DNA of 20,281 bases from an uncultured Faecalibacterium sp. (GTDB lineage Bacteria > Bacillota > Clostridia > Oscillospirales > Ruminococcaceae): positions 1 through 20,281 of the forward strand of contig CAAFSR010000240.1 in assembly GCA_900765705.1 (NCBI GenBank), read 5' to 3'. The notes under the pieces are model-generated. The model was given only the letters and a program-made list of their open reading frames with translations, was not told the DNA's origin and ran no database searches. How positions within the stretch are numbered: the stretch's first letter is position 1; each line of letters starts with the position of its first letter. Shown here one piece after another: positions 6,246 to 14,467 of the stretch. A program made the translations under genes and the position numbers.

Positions 6246-8333
6246 ATGGCAGCAAATGTTATGGAGATCTACGGCAGCAAGGTCTTTAACGAGCACGTTA
6301 TGAAGGAGCGCCTGCCCAGCGCTACCTATAAGAGCCTGAAGAATACCCTGCACAAGGGCTCTCCGCTGGACATCGAGGTGGCAAACGTGGTTGCCAGCGT
6401 GATGAAGCGCTGGGCCATGGAGCTGGGTGCTACCCATTACACCCACTGGTTCCAGCCCCTGACCGGCATCACCAGTGAGAAGCACGATGGCTTTGTCAGC
6501 CCTGTGGGCGATGGCACCGCCATTATGGAGTTTTCCGGCAAGGAGCTGGTGCGCGGCGAGCCCGATGCTTCCTCCTTCCCCTCCGGCGGCCTGCGCGCCA
6601 CCTGCGAGGCACGCGGCTACACCGCATGGGACCCCACCAGCTACGCCTTTGTGAAGGATGACGTGCTGTGCATCCCCACCGCATTCGTCAGCTACACCGG
6701 CGAGGCTCTGGACAAAAAGACCCCCCTGCTGCGCTCCATGAACGCACTGTCCGGTCAGGCTGTCCGCATCCTGAAGCTGTTCGGCAAGGATGTGGATTAT
6801 GTTTCCACCACCGTGGGCCCCGAGCAGGAGTACTTCCTGATCAAAAAGGAGGACTACGAGGCACGTCAGGATCTGATCCTGACCGGCCGCACCCTGTTCG
6901 GTGCACCCTCTGCAAAGGGTCAGGAGTTGGAGGAGCACTACTTCGGCGTGATCCGTCCCGAGGTTTCCGACTTTATGAAGGAACTGGACGAGGAGCTGTG
7001 GAAGCTGGGTGTGCCCGCCAAGACCAAGCACAACGAGGTTGCGCCCTGCCAGCATGAGCTTGCCCCTATCTTCGATACCACCAACGTGGCCATCGACCAC
7101 AACCTGCTGACCATGGAGATGATGCGCAAGATCGCGCCCAAGTACGGTCTGGTCTGCCTGCAGCACGAGAAGCCCTTTGAGGGCGTGAACGGCAGCGGCA
7201 AGCATAACAACTGGTCGCTGTCCACCACCGAGGAAAACCTGCTGGATCCCGGCGACACCCCTATGGAGAACCTGCAGTTTCTGGTGTTCCTGGCCGCTGT
7301 CATCAAGGCCGTGGACGAGTACGCCGACCTGCTGCGTACCTCTGTGGCCACCCCGGGCAACGACCACCGTCTGGGTGCGGACGAGGCACCCCCTGCTATC
7401 ATCTCCATCTTTGTGGGCGAGGAGCTGGAGGCTGTGATCGATGCCATTGCATCCGATTCCCCCTACGCCGGCCCCGTCAAGATGAAGATGGATCTGGGCG
7501 TGGACGTGCTGCCTAAGTTCAGCAAGGACACCACCGACCGCAACCGTACCTCCCCCTTCGCCTTCACCGGCAACAAGTTTGAGTTCCGTATGCCCGGCTC
7601 TTCTCAGAACCTGAGCGACTGCGACACCATTCTGAACACCGCTGTTGCCAAGGAGCTGAAGGGCTACGCCGACGAGCTGGAGGGCGCTGAGGACTTTACC
7701 AGCGCAGCCATCGCTCTGGTGAAGCGCACCATCCGCGACCACCGCCGCGTCATCTTTAACGGCAACGGTTACACCGCCGAGTGGGAGGCCGAAGCAGCCA
7801 AGCGCGGCCTGCCCAACAAGAAGAATACTCCCGCTGCTCTGCCCGCACTCATCGAGCCCAAGAACATCGCCCTGATGGAAGAGTTCGGCGTGCTGACCAA
7901 GGTGGAGATGCAGAGCCGCTACGAGGTTGAGATGGAGCACTACTCCAAGATCATCAACATCGAAGCTCTGACCATGCTGGAGATGGCCCGCAAGCAGCTG
8001 CTGCCCGCTGTCAATGCCTACATGAGCGAGGTTGCCAACACCGCCGCCTCCAAGCTGGCTGTCAGCGAGCGTATCAGCGTGCGCAGCGAGACCAAGACTT
8101 TGGAAAAGCTTTCTTCTGACGCCGATGCCATGAGCGATGCCATTGACACCCTGCAGGATGCTGTGACTGCCGCCAAGGCACTGCCCACCGAGAGCGAGAA
8201 GGCCGTTGCCTTCCACGATAATGTCCTCCCGGTGATGGACGCCCTGCGCGCCGCTGCCGACGATGCCGAGACCATCTGCGGCGAGGATTACTGGCCTCTG
8301 CCCAGCTACAGCAAGATGCTTTACTACGTCTGA
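6246..8333 (+). CDS. glnN: Glutamine synthetase type III (GlnN)
   Basis: This large dodecameric glutamine synthetase makes glutamine from glutamate, ammonium and ATP. At 695 aa it has the GSIII length, well above GSI. Active-site blocks are intact: GPEQEYFLI (residues 191-199), KHNEVAPCQHELAPIF (261-276), GVNGSGKHNNWSLST (313-327), GNDHRLGADEAPP (371-383), DRNRTSPFAFTGNKFEFR and MPGSSQN. The C-terminal extension is helical and Ala/Glu-rich, as usual for GSIII. ATG 6246 is 8 nt after TAAGGAG. Codon use is strongly biased to C- or G-ending codons, suggesting high expression. Control is likely at the leader attenuator upstream. glnA, an ANTAR regulator and pyrG follow on the same strand. Confidence 0.96.
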   Translation: MAANVMEIYGSKVFNEHVMKERLPSATYKSLKNTLHKGSPLDIEVANVVASVMKRWAMELGATHYTHWFQPLTGITSEKHDGFVSPVGDGTAIMEFSGKELVRGEPDASSFPSGGLRATCEARGYTAWDPTSYAFVKDDVLCIPTAFVSYTGEALDKKTPLLRSMNALSGQAVRILKLFGKDVDYVSTTVGPEQEYFLIKKEDYEARQDLILTGRTLFGAPSAKGQELEEHYFGVIRPEVSDFMKELDEELWKLGVPAKTKHNEVAPCQHELAPIFDTTNVAIDHNLLTMEMMRKIAPKYGLVCLQHEKPFEGVNGSGKHNNWSLSTTEENLLDPGDTPMENLQFLVFLAAVIKAVDEYADLLRTSVATPGNDHRLGADEAPPAIISIFVGEELEAVIDAIASDSPYAGPVKMKMDLGVDVLPKFSKDTTDRNRTSPFAFTGNKFEFRMPGSSQNLSDCDTILNTAVAKELKGYADELEGAEDFTSAAIALVKRTIRDHRRVIFNGNGYTAEWEAEAAKRGLPNKKNTPAALPALIEPKNIALMEEFGVLTKVEMQSRYEVEMEHYSKIINIEALTMLEMARKQLLPAVNAYMSEVANTAASKLAVSERISVRSETKTLEKLSSDADAMSDAIDTLQDAVTAAKALPTESEKAVAFHDNVLPVMDALRAAADDAETICGEDYWPLPSYSKMLYYV

Positions 8334-8414
8334 TCTTCTCATACCAGCGTAAAAATAAGCATCCGCCGGCTGTCGGATCAATTAGCCATTCTCCTTTTCC
8401 TATTTCTTACACCA

Positions 8415-8464
8415 GCCCAAAGACCCGCTCCCTTTTTGAGGGCAGGCCTTTGGGCGTTTTATTT
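8415..8464 (+). terminator. Terminator or attenuator between glnN and glnA
   Basis: GCCCAAAG (8415-8422) pairs exactly with CTTTGGGC (8448-8455), with a second partial GC-rich stem inside and GTTTTATTT after it. It ends only 28 bases before the glnA start, so it may terminate glnN mRNA or act as a leader attenuator of glnA. No ANTAR-type hexaloop was found overlapping it, and no clear promoter was seen in the 80 bases upstream. Confidence 0.7.
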
Positions 8465-8492
8465 GAGAAGTTGTTTTATAAGGGGGTTATTT

Positions 8493-9812
8493 ATGAGCTA
8501 TTCCACCCAACAGGATATTCTGGATTTTGTGGAGGACAACAACGTCAAGTTTGTGCGCTTTGCCTTCTGCGATATCTTTGGCACCCAGAAAAACATTGCC
8601 GTGCTGGCCAGCAACCTGCCCAAGGCGCTGGAAGAGGGCGTGTGCTTTGACGGCAGCTCCATTGCAGGCTTTATGCACGTTGAGGAAAGCGACCTTGTGC
8701 TGCGGCCGGATCTTTCCACGGTGACCATTCTGCCGTGGCGGCCCACCGAAGGCCGGGTGATGCAGTTTTTCTGCGATGTGGAAAAACCGGACGGCGCAGC
8801 CTTTGGCGGCAACTGCCGGGGCTTTTTGCGGGATATGAACCGCAAATTCAAAAAGCTGGGCATCACCTGCAACGTGGGCACCGAGTGCGAGTTTTATCTG
8901 TTTGAAACGGACGACCGGGGCCGCCCGACCTGCATCCCCATTGATTTTGGCGGATATTTTGACGTTGCACCGCTGGATGCCGGTGAAAACCTGCGCCGGG
9001 ACATCTGCCTGACCATGGAGCAGATGGGCATGGCACCCCAGCACAGCCACCACGAAAGCGGCAACGGCCAGAATGAGATCGACTGCCGCTATGCCGGCCC
9101 GCTGAAAACTGCCGACAACGTGATGACCTTTAAGCAGATCGTCCGAGCCATTGCCATGCGCAACGGCCTGCACGCCAGCTTTTTGCCCAAGCCCCTGCCC
9201 CAACAGGCCGGCAGCGGGCTGCATATCAATCTTTCGCTTTACATGGACGGCAAAAACCTGTTTGAGGGCGATATCGCCCCGGACAGCATTGCGGGCAGCT
9301 TTATGGCCGGTGTGCTGACCCACAGCAGGGAGCTGACCGTATTTACCAATCCCCTGCCCAACAGCTACCAGCGCTTTGGCTGTGACGAGGCGCCCCGCTA
9401 TGTCAGCTGGAGCCGCCAGAACCGCAGCCAGCTGGTGCGCATTCCCATGGTAAAGGGTGACAGCTGCCGCATGGAGCTGCGCAGCCTGGACCCCGCCTGC
9501 AACCCATATCTGGCCATTGGCCTTGTACTGGCTGCCGGACTGGACGGCATTGAGCGGCGCATGGTTTTACAGCCGCCGGTGAACCGCAACCTGTTCAACG
9601 CCGCCGAAGCCGAAGGACTTGGGCTGGAAACCCTGCCCGCCACCCTGGAGGAGGCGGTGCAGGTGGCCGAGGAGAGCAAATTTCTGCGGCAGGTACTTCC
9701 GGAGGAGCTTTCCCGCCGCTATTTCTCGGAGGAGCTCAAGCGCTGCGCCGCGCTGCGGGATGCGCCTGACCGGGCCGAGCACGAGCGCGTGTACTATTTT
9801 AACGCCATCTGA
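8493..9812 (+). CDS. glnA: Glutamine synthetase type I, divergent (GlnA)
   Basis: A 439-aa GSI-alpha-length enzyme, aligning from the first residues with Bacillus GlnA (from memory). Conserved blocks: RFAFCDIFGT (residues 22-31), FDGSSIAGF (52-60), EESDLVLRPDL (64-74), ECEFYLF (131-137), SHHESGNGQNEID (185-197), SGLHINLSLY (241-250), DEAPRYVSWSRQNRS (298-312) and ELRSLDPACNPYLA (328-341). Oddities: residue 62 is His where Bacillus has the feedback-inhibition residue Arg62; the usual G-x-NGSGMH loop reads QQAGSGLH; and the flexible loop before EAP is one residue shorter. The C-terminus has no obvious adenylylation tyrosine block. The ATG at 8493 follows AAGGGGG. It may be specialised, feedback-altered or sensory relative to glnN. 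Confidence 0.93.
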   Translation: MSYSTQQDILDFVEDNNVKFVRFAFCDIFGTQKNIAVLASNLPKALEEGVCFDGSSIAGFMHVEESDLVLRPDLSTVTILPWRPTEGRVMQFFCDVEKPDGAAFGGNCRGFLRDMNRKFKKLGITCNVGTECEFYLFETDDRGRPTCIPIDFGGYFDVAPLDAGENLRRDICLTMEQMGMAPQHSHHESGNGQNEIDCRYAGPLKTADNVMTFKQIVRAIAMRNGLHASFLPKPLPQQAGSGLHINLSLYMDGKNLFEGDIAPDSIAGSFMAGVLTHSRELTVFTNPLPNSYQRFGCDEAPRYVSWSRQNRSQLVRIPMVKGDSCRMELRSLDPACNPYLAIGLVLAAGLDGIERRMVLQPPVNRNLFNAAEAEGLGLETLPATLEEAVQVAEESKFLRQVLPEELSRRYFSEELKRCAALRDAPDRAEHERVYYFNAI

Positions 9813-9844
9813 TCCCTGCCTGTGCAGGAGAAAGGAGCGCGAAA

Positions 9845-10423
9845 ATGGGACGCGCACTGATCGTAAGCGCCGGTGCCAGCTCCAACGAGTACCTCGCCGC
9901 ACGGCTGTCCGAGCTGGGTTACAGCCGCCCGGTGATCATTCCCAGCGGAGCCGAGGCGCGGCGCAGAATGCTGGAATCCGATTTTGAGTTGATCGTGGTC
10001 AATGCTCCCCTGCCCGATGAGTTCGGGCACGAGCTGTGCGTCAATGCCGTAGAGCAGACCGATGCCGGCGTGGTTTTTCTGGTAAAAGCCGCGCAGGCCG
10101 AGCAGCTGCTTGCCCCCTTGAACGAGCAGGGGGTGTTGCTGCTGAGCAAGCCCTTCACCACCTCCCTGTTTTTACAGGCCATGCACATGGCAGCGGCAAG
10201 CAACCACCGCCTGCTGCGCCTACGGCAGGAGAACGCCCGTCTGCAGGACAAGCTTGTGCAGCTGCGTTTGGTCAGCCGCGCAAAGTGTTGTCTGGTAGAG
10301 CACGCCCACATGACCGAGGCCGAGGCGCACCGCTACCTTGAAAAGCAGGCCATGGACACCCGCCGCGACCGCACCGAGGTTGCGCAGGAGGTGCTGGAGG
10401 AGTATGCAGAGATAAACGATTGA
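9845..10423 (+). CDS. ANTAR-domain RNA-binding antiterminator with pseudo-receiver domain
   Basis: A 192-aa cytoplasmic regulator. Residues 1-115 have the receiver fold with the SKPF lysine (K102), but the phospho-acceptor position is Asn53 in LIVVNAPLPDE and the N-terminal acidic pair is missing (LIVSAGAS), so it is unlikely to be phosphorylated. A short coiled coil (about 120-142, LLRLRQENARLQDKL) links to the ANTAR domain (about 143-187: RAKCCLVEHAHMTEAEAHRY, then TRRDRTEVAQEVL). ANTAR proteins bind paired hexaloop hairpins and prevent terminators forming. It starts 32 nt after glnA with AGGAG/AAGGAG sites upstream, so it is probably co-transcribed. Its likely target is the glnN leader; without phosphorylation, it may sense glutamine status by contacting glutamine synthetase (inference). 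Confidence 0.9.
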   Translation: MGRALIVSAGASSNEYLAARLSELGYSRPVIIPSGAEARRRMLESDFELIVVNAPLPDEFGHELCVNAVEQTDAGVVFLVKAAQAEQLLAPLNEQGVLLLSKPFTTSLFLQAMHMAAASNHRLLRLRQENARLQDKLVQLRLVSRAKCCLVEHAHMTEAEAHRYLEKQAMDTRRDRTEVAQEVLEEYAEIND

Positions 10424-10524
10424 GAAGCAGGGCTTCTGCACGCACCCGCAGGGAAAGGGGTGCGCCACAGGAGAGCCCTTATGGAAAGGTTATATTTTTT
10501 ACGATAGAGGAAGGTGTATTTTTT

Positions 10525-12156
10525 ATGGCAAAATTTATTTTTGTGACCGGCGGCGTGGTCTCCGGCCTTGGCAAGGGCATTACGGCTGCCTCTCTGGGAC
10601 GGCTGCTGAAATGCCGCGGTCTGAAGGTGGCCAGCCAGAAGCTGGACCCCTATGTGAATGTAGACCCGGGCACCATGAGCCCGCTGCAGCACGGCGAGGT
10701 ATTCGTGACCGACGACGGCACCGAGACCGATCTGGATCTGGGCCATTACGAGCGTTTCATCGACGAAAACCTGAACAAGTATTCCAACCTGACCACCGGC
10801 AAGGTGTACTGGAACGTACTGAACAAGGAGCGGCAGGGCGCATATCTGGGGCAGACGGTGCAGATCATCCCCCACATTACCAACGAGATCAAGAGCTACA
10901 TCTACAATCTGGCCTCTTCTACCGAGGCGGATGTGGTCATTACCGAGATCGGCGGCACCACCGGCGATATCGAGAGCCAGCCCTTTCTGGAAGCCATCCG
11001 GCAGGTAGGGTTGGAGCAGGGGCGCGAAAACTGCTGCTACATCCATGTGGTGCTGGTGCCCTACATCTCTGGCTCGGACGAGTATAAATCCAAGCCTGCG
11101 CAGCACTCGGTCAAGGAGCTGCAGGGCATGGGCGTAAGCCCCGATATCATCATTTTGCGCGCAGACGGCAGCGTGGGCAGCGATATCCGCCGCAAGATCA
11201 GCACCTTCTGCAATGTCAAGCCGGAATGCGTCATCGAAAACCTGACCATGCCCAGCCTGTATCAGTGCCCGCTGATGCTGCACACCAACGGTCTGGATGA
11301 CGTGGTGGTGCAGAAGCTGCAGCTGGATGTTCCCCCTGCAGACCTGACCGAGTGGAAGCAGGTGGTCTCCCGCATTGCCACCCGCAGCAAGACCTGCACC
11401 ATTGCGCTGGTGGGCAAGTATGTCAAGCTGCATGATGCTTACCTCTCGGTGATGGAAAGCCTGTACCATGCCGGGTTTGAGAATGACAGTCAGGTGGAGA
11501 TCCGCTGGGTGGAAAGCGAGGATCTGACCGACCAGACCGCCTGCAAAGAAGCCTTTGCGGATGTGGACGGCATCATTGTGCCCGGCGGTTTTGGCGACCG
11601 CGGCATCGAGGGCATGATCCAAGCCGCCCAGTATGCCCGCGAGAACCGGGTACCCTGCTTTGGCATCTGCCTTGGTATGCAGATCATGGTCATTGAATTT
11701 GCCCGCAACGTGCTGGGCTACAAGGATGCCAATTCCAGCGAGTTTACCCCGGACGGTGCGCACAACGTCATTTCTCTGATGCCGGATCAGCAGGGCAACA
11801 TCCCCAAAGGCGGCACGATGCGTCTGGGCAAGTACCCCTGCACGGTAGTGCCCGGCACCAAGATGGCCGAATGCTACGGCGAAAGCGAGATCTGGGAGCG
11901 CCACCGCCACCGGTACGAGTTCAACAACGACTTCCGGCAGGAGATGCAGAATGCCGGGCTGGTCATCTCTGGCACAAGTCCCGACGGGCATCTGGTGGAG
12001 ACGGTAGAACTGCCCGACCGCGATTTCCATCTGGGTGCACAGTTCCACCCGGAGTTCAAGAGCCGCCCCAACCGTGCACATCCCCTGTTCAAGGGCTTTA
12101 TCGCCGCTGCGCTGCGCTACCGCGCCGCCGCCCAGCGGGATATGCTGCATCTGTAA
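10525..12156 (+). CDS. pyrG: CTP synthase
   Basis: This enzyme converts UTP to CTP using ATP and glutamine. The 543-aa protein has the normal two-domain layout. The amidoligase domain begins FIFVTGGVVSGLGKGITAAS (residues 4-23), with KLDPYVNVDPGTMSP (39-53) and ITEIGGTTGDIES (139-151). The glutaminase domain has Cys382 in CFGICLGMQ, His508 and Glu510 in FHPEFKSRP. The start is the ATG at 10525 after GAGGAAGG; the upstream in-frame extension is not conserved in kind. The 101-nt gap after the ANTAR gene contains a 7-bp hairpin (10441-10447 with 10458-10464) without a T-tract. Glutamine is its nitrogen donor, which fits the position behind two glutamine synthetases. Confidence 0.97.
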   Translation: MAKFIFVTGGVVSGLGKGITAASLGRLLKCRGLKVASQKLDPYVNVDPGTMSPLQHGEVFVTDDGTETDLDLGHYERFIDENLNKYSNLTTGKVYWNVLNKERQGAYLGQTVQIIPHITNEIKSYIYNLASSTEADVVITEIGGTTGDIESQPFLEAIRQVGLEQGRENCCYIHVVLVPYISGSDEYKSKPAQHSVKELQGMGVSPDIIILRADGSVGSDIRRKISTFCNVKPECVIENLTMPSLYQCPLMLHTNGLDDVVVQKLQLDVPPADLTEWKQVVSRIATRSKTCTIALVGKYVKLHDAYLSVMESLYHAGFENDSQVEIRWVESEDLTDQTACKEAFADVDGIIVPGGFGDRGIEGMIQAAQYARENRVPCFGICLGMQIMVIEFARNVLGYKDANSSEFTPDGAHNVISLMPDQQGNIPKGGTMRLGKYPCTVVPGTKMAECYGESEIWERHRHRYEFNNDFRQEMQNAGLVISGTSPDGHLVETVELPDRDFHLGAQFHPEFKSRPNRAHPLFKGFIAAALRYRAAAQRDMLHL

Positions 12157-12169
12157 CCGCATAAAATAA

Positions 12170-12210
12170 CAAGCCCGCAGCACAAAATACCGTGCTGCGG
12201 GCTTGCTTTG
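12170..12210 (+). terminator. Terminator after pyrG
   Basis: A perfect 14-bp GC-rich stem (12170-12183 with 12192-12205), an 8-nt loop and CTTTG after it. It closes the glnN-pyrG block. Confidence 0.85.
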
Positions 12211-12412
12211 TGTAAGAGGATTTTATCGCAAGTCAAGAAATTAGTGCAACATTCAAACAGCATATTTGCGATATGCAATGCACCGTTGTTGCTGTTGCAT
12301 TAAAAAGTTGAATTGCTATAAATCACGGTTATGCACGGGAGAGACTCCTCCTTTTTCGCGAAAAATCCCTCTCGCCCGCTCAGCACTTCCAGAAAATGGA
12401 GCAAAAAGAAAA
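12211..12412. other. Non-coding stretch between pyrG and tRNA-Leu
   Basis: No supported gene. It contains small hairpins, for example GCATAT/ATATGC at 12261-12277 and TTTTT-CGCG-AAAAA near 12351-12365, with mixed base composition. No promoter can be called with confidence. Confidence 0.5.
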
Positions 12413-12450
12413 AGCCCAAAATCATTCGAATCAACGAACAATTCTGAGCT
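12402..12450 (-). terminator. Probable terminator of tRNA-Leu
   Basis: On the minus strand AGCTCA (12450-12445) can pair with TGGGCT (12418-12413, one G.U) with weak inner pairing, followed by TTTTTCTTTTT. It lies just 3' of the tRNA. The stem is imperfect, so this is a moderate call. Confidence 0.5.
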
Positions 12451-12456
12451 TTCACA

Positions 12457-12540
12457 TGCCGCCGACGGGGGTCGAACCCGTACTCTGTCTCCAGAAAGGG
12501 ATTTTAAGTCCCTCGTGTCTGCCAATTTCACCACAGCGGC
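12457..12540 (-). tRNA. tRNA-Leu (anticodon UAA)
   Basis: An 84-nt class II tRNA read on the minus strand. The acceptor stem GCCGCTG pairs with CGGCGGC (one T.G) with discriminator A. The anticodon arm is AGGGA-CTTAAAA-TCCCT, giving anticodon TAA, which decodes UUA/UUG. The variable arm is long, as for tRNA-Leu, and the T arm has GGGTTCGACCCCC. The 3' CCA is not encoded. Confidence 0.96.
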
Positions 12541-12675
12541 GCAAACCCGGCTTACAAAACCCTGCTGCCCTCTGGCTTAAGAGGGAACCGGGAATAACAG
12601 GTGCGAGGTAAAAAAATGAAAACCACACTGCTGCTATGCAGTCAGGCGATCATTCCATAATTATCAAAATCAGCG
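12541..12675 (-). other. Structured leader of the tRNA-Leu transcript
   Basis: About 135 nt lie between the likely start of transcription (near 12675) and the tRNA. On the minus strand it contains ACTGC-ATAGCA-GCAGT (12642-12627) followed by a T-run, and a hairpin with CCCTC/GAGGG inside CCCGG/CCGGG (about 12594-12548). No tRNA-like or coding content was recognised. It may be removed as a 5' leader or be a short RNA. Confidence 0.4.
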
Positions 12676-12681
12676 GCTTTT

Positions 12682-12710
12682 ATGATACAATAGTTTCTCT
12701 GTTTTGTCAA
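12682..12710 (-). promoter_or_regulatory. Strong promoter for tRNA-Leu
   Basis: On the minus strand a perfect -35 TTGACA (12710-12705), a 17-nt spacer and TATCAT (12687-12682). It lies just beyond the pncB stop and points to tRNA-Leu. Confidence 0.75.
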
Positions 12711-12734
12711 GAAAAACCGCTTAATTGGTGCTTG

Positions 12735-14252
12735 TTACACCTTGCCGCCATGCAGTTCGGCGTACATCCGGGAGCGGCACTCGGCCACTGCGGGGGTCAT
12801 GTTGACGTAGTGCTTGTGGGGGCACTCCAGACGCAGCTCGCTCTCCCAAGTTTCCTCGGTGAGCTGCTTTGCAATATAGGCCTTCTTTTCTGCAATGGAG
12901 GGCAGGTCGATGGCCAGTTCACCGCCCAGAATATGCGGCACCAGCAGCGGGCGCACAGCAGTGGGGGTAAAGGTGATGGTGCGCTCGATGGCGTCCGAGT
13001 CCAGATTGACCATGGTGATGGGCTTGCCGGCCTCGATGGCCTCGCCGTCCATGGCAATGAGATCGCACTGTGCCTGACCGTTTTCGTCGTACAGACGCCA
13101 CGGCATCTTCTTGCCCGGGATGATGGCCTTGCTGGCGGAATCCGAGCACTTCATCTTGGGGGTGTAGCTGCCGTCCGGCTTCTTCACCGCCACCAGCTTG
13201 TACACGCCGCCGAATACGGGGTCGGAGGCGGAGGTGATCAGGTTTTCGCCCACGCCGTAAGAGTCGAAGTGTGCGTGCTCGTACAGTTCCATGTTGGCGA
13301 TCTTCTTCTCGTCCAGACCGTTGGAGGCCACCAGCTTGATATACGGTTTGCCGGCGGCATCCAGTGCCTTGCGCAGCCGCTTGGAGCCACGGGCAAGGTC
13401 GCCGGAGTCGATGCGGGCGCTCTTGACACGGCGGTTGGGGTCGTTGGGGTATTTCTCGATCAGATAATCGTCCAGCTTGATCAGGTTGGGCAGGCCGCTT
13501 TCCATAATATTATAGGTATCCAGCAGCAGGCTGACCGAATCCGGATAGGTATCAGCAAAGGCCTTGAAGGCATCGAACTCGGTGGGGAAGAACTCGATAA
13601 AGCTGTGTGCCACGGTGCCCACGGCCTTGACCTCTGCGCCAAACTTCATCTCTGCCAGACAGTTGGCCGTACCGATGCAGCCGCCCAGCACTGCGGCGTA
13701 AGCACCATCGTTGCCGGCGCTCTCGCCCTGTGCGCGGCGGGTGCCGAACTCCATAACATTGCGGGGGGTGTGGGTGTTCAGGCCGGTAACGCGGGTGGCC
13801 TTGGTGGCGATCAGGCTGTGGAAGTTCATGGTCTGCAGCAGGTAGGTCTCGATAAGGATCGCGCCCACCAGATCGCACTCGATGCGCACCATCTGCACAT
13901 GGGGGTAGCAGACCGTACCCTCGGGCAGGGCGTACATATCCCCCTTCCACTTGTAGGTGCGCAGATACTCGCAGAACTCCTCGCTCATACCCTTGGTGCG
14001 CAGCCAGTGGATATCCTGCTCGTTGAAGTGATAGTCCAGCAAAAAGCGGGTCAGCTTACGCTGGCCTGCGCTGATGGAATAGCCCTGATTATCCGGGTTC
14101 TTGCGGAAGAACATATCAAACACCAGCGTGGTATTCTTAAAACCATGCAGGAACAGGCAGTTTGCCATGGTAAATTCGTAAAAATCCACCACCATCGCGG
14201 GGTTATCGTAGTCCTCGTCGGGAATATAAGGCTCGACCTTGATCTCGTTCAT
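12735..14252 (-). CDS. pncB: Nicotinate phosphoribosyltransferase
   Basis: This enzyme makes nicotinate mononucleotide from nicotinate and PRPP, using ATP, in the Preiss-Handler NAD salvage pathway. The 505-aa protein has the family blocks: VDFYEFTMA (residues 22-30), EFGTRRA (168-174), GTVAHSF (212-218, with His216 at the phosphorylated histidine), LLLDTYN (242-248), ARIDSGDLARGSKRLRKAL (279-297), VASNGLDE (308-315) and DSYGVGENLITS (330-341). The ATG at 14252 is preceded by GAGAGGAAAA. The gene has its own promoter and a roughly 105-nt leader with alternative hairpins. It lies near nadX, another NAD-related gene, but in a different transcript. Confidence 0.92.
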   Translation of the reverse strand: MNEIKVEPYIPDEDYDNPAMVVDFYEFTMANCLFLHGFKNTTLVFDMFFRKNPDNQGYSISAGQRKLTRFLLDYHFNEQDIHWLRTKGMSEEFCEYLRTYKWKGDMYALPEGTVCYPHVQMVRIECDLVGAILIETYLLQTMNFHSLIATKATRVTGLNTHTPRNVMEFGTRRAQGESAGNDGAYAAVLGGCIGTANCLAEMKFGAEVKAVGTVAHSFIEFFPTEFDAFKAFADTYPDSVSLLLDTYNIMESGLPNLIKLDDYLIEKYPNDPNRRVKSARIDSGDLARGSKRLRKALDAAGKPYIKLVASNGLDEKKIANMELYEHAHFDSYGVGENLITSASDPVFGGVYKLVAVKKPDGSYTPKMKCSDSASKAIIPGKKMPWRLYDENGQAQCDLIAMDGEAIEAGKPITMVNLDSDAIERTITFTPTAVRPLLVPHILGGELAIDLPSIAEKKAYIAKQLTEETWESELRLECPHKHYVNMTPAVAECRSRMYAELHGGKV

Positions 14253-14307
14253 GAACGTTTTCCTCTCTATCTATACCCGGCGTCAGCTCTTCCCTGCTGT
14301 GCGCCGC

Positions 14308-14337
14308 CTGCCGCTTACCCGGCAGGAGGATCTGCCG
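14308..14337 (-). promoter_or_regulatory. Three-element alternating hairpin in the pncB leader
   Basis: On the minus strand CGGCAG (14337-14332), CTGCCG (14325-14320) and CGGCAG (14313-14308) are separated by exactly six bases each. The middle element can pair with either neighbour but not both, making two mutually exclusive hairpins with 6-nt loops; the second has one more pair (7 bp). The upper alternative holds ATCCTC in its loop. This looks like a switch, but no known NAD riboswitch consensus was recognised. Confidence 0.45.
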
Positions 14338-14363
14338 CCCTGTCAAGACAGAGCGTTTCTATC

Positions 14364-14392
14364 ATGATAGCACGATTTCCCTGCCGGTGCAA
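14364..14392 (-). promoter_or_regulatory. Promoter of pncB
   Basis: On the minus strand TTGCAC (14392-14387), a 17-nt spacer and TATCAT (14369-14364). The predicted start near 14357 leaves a leader of about 105 nt before the pncB ATG. Confidence 0.65.
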
Positions 14393-14467
14393 GTATTTTC
14401 AGCAAAAAGGAGGGATGCCGTACTGTCTGCAGGCAGTTCTCATTTTCTATTCGATTCGGGCACAGAA

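Noticed and set aside
8334..8492. A second ANTAR-controlled leader before glnA
   Set aside because: A terminator is present but no hexaloop hairpin with A1/G4 and adequate stem overlaps its 5' arm.
12316..12534. Minus-strand 72-codon frame starting MVKLADTRDLKSL
   Set aside because: This is the well-known false translation of a tRNA-Leu gene, confirmed by the cloverleaf.
12627..12642. Hexaloop ATAGCA hairpin (A1, G4) as another ANTAR target
   Set aside because: It does not overlap a convincing terminator stem and precedes a tRNA, not a nitrogen gene; one random hexaloop in sixteen would fit.
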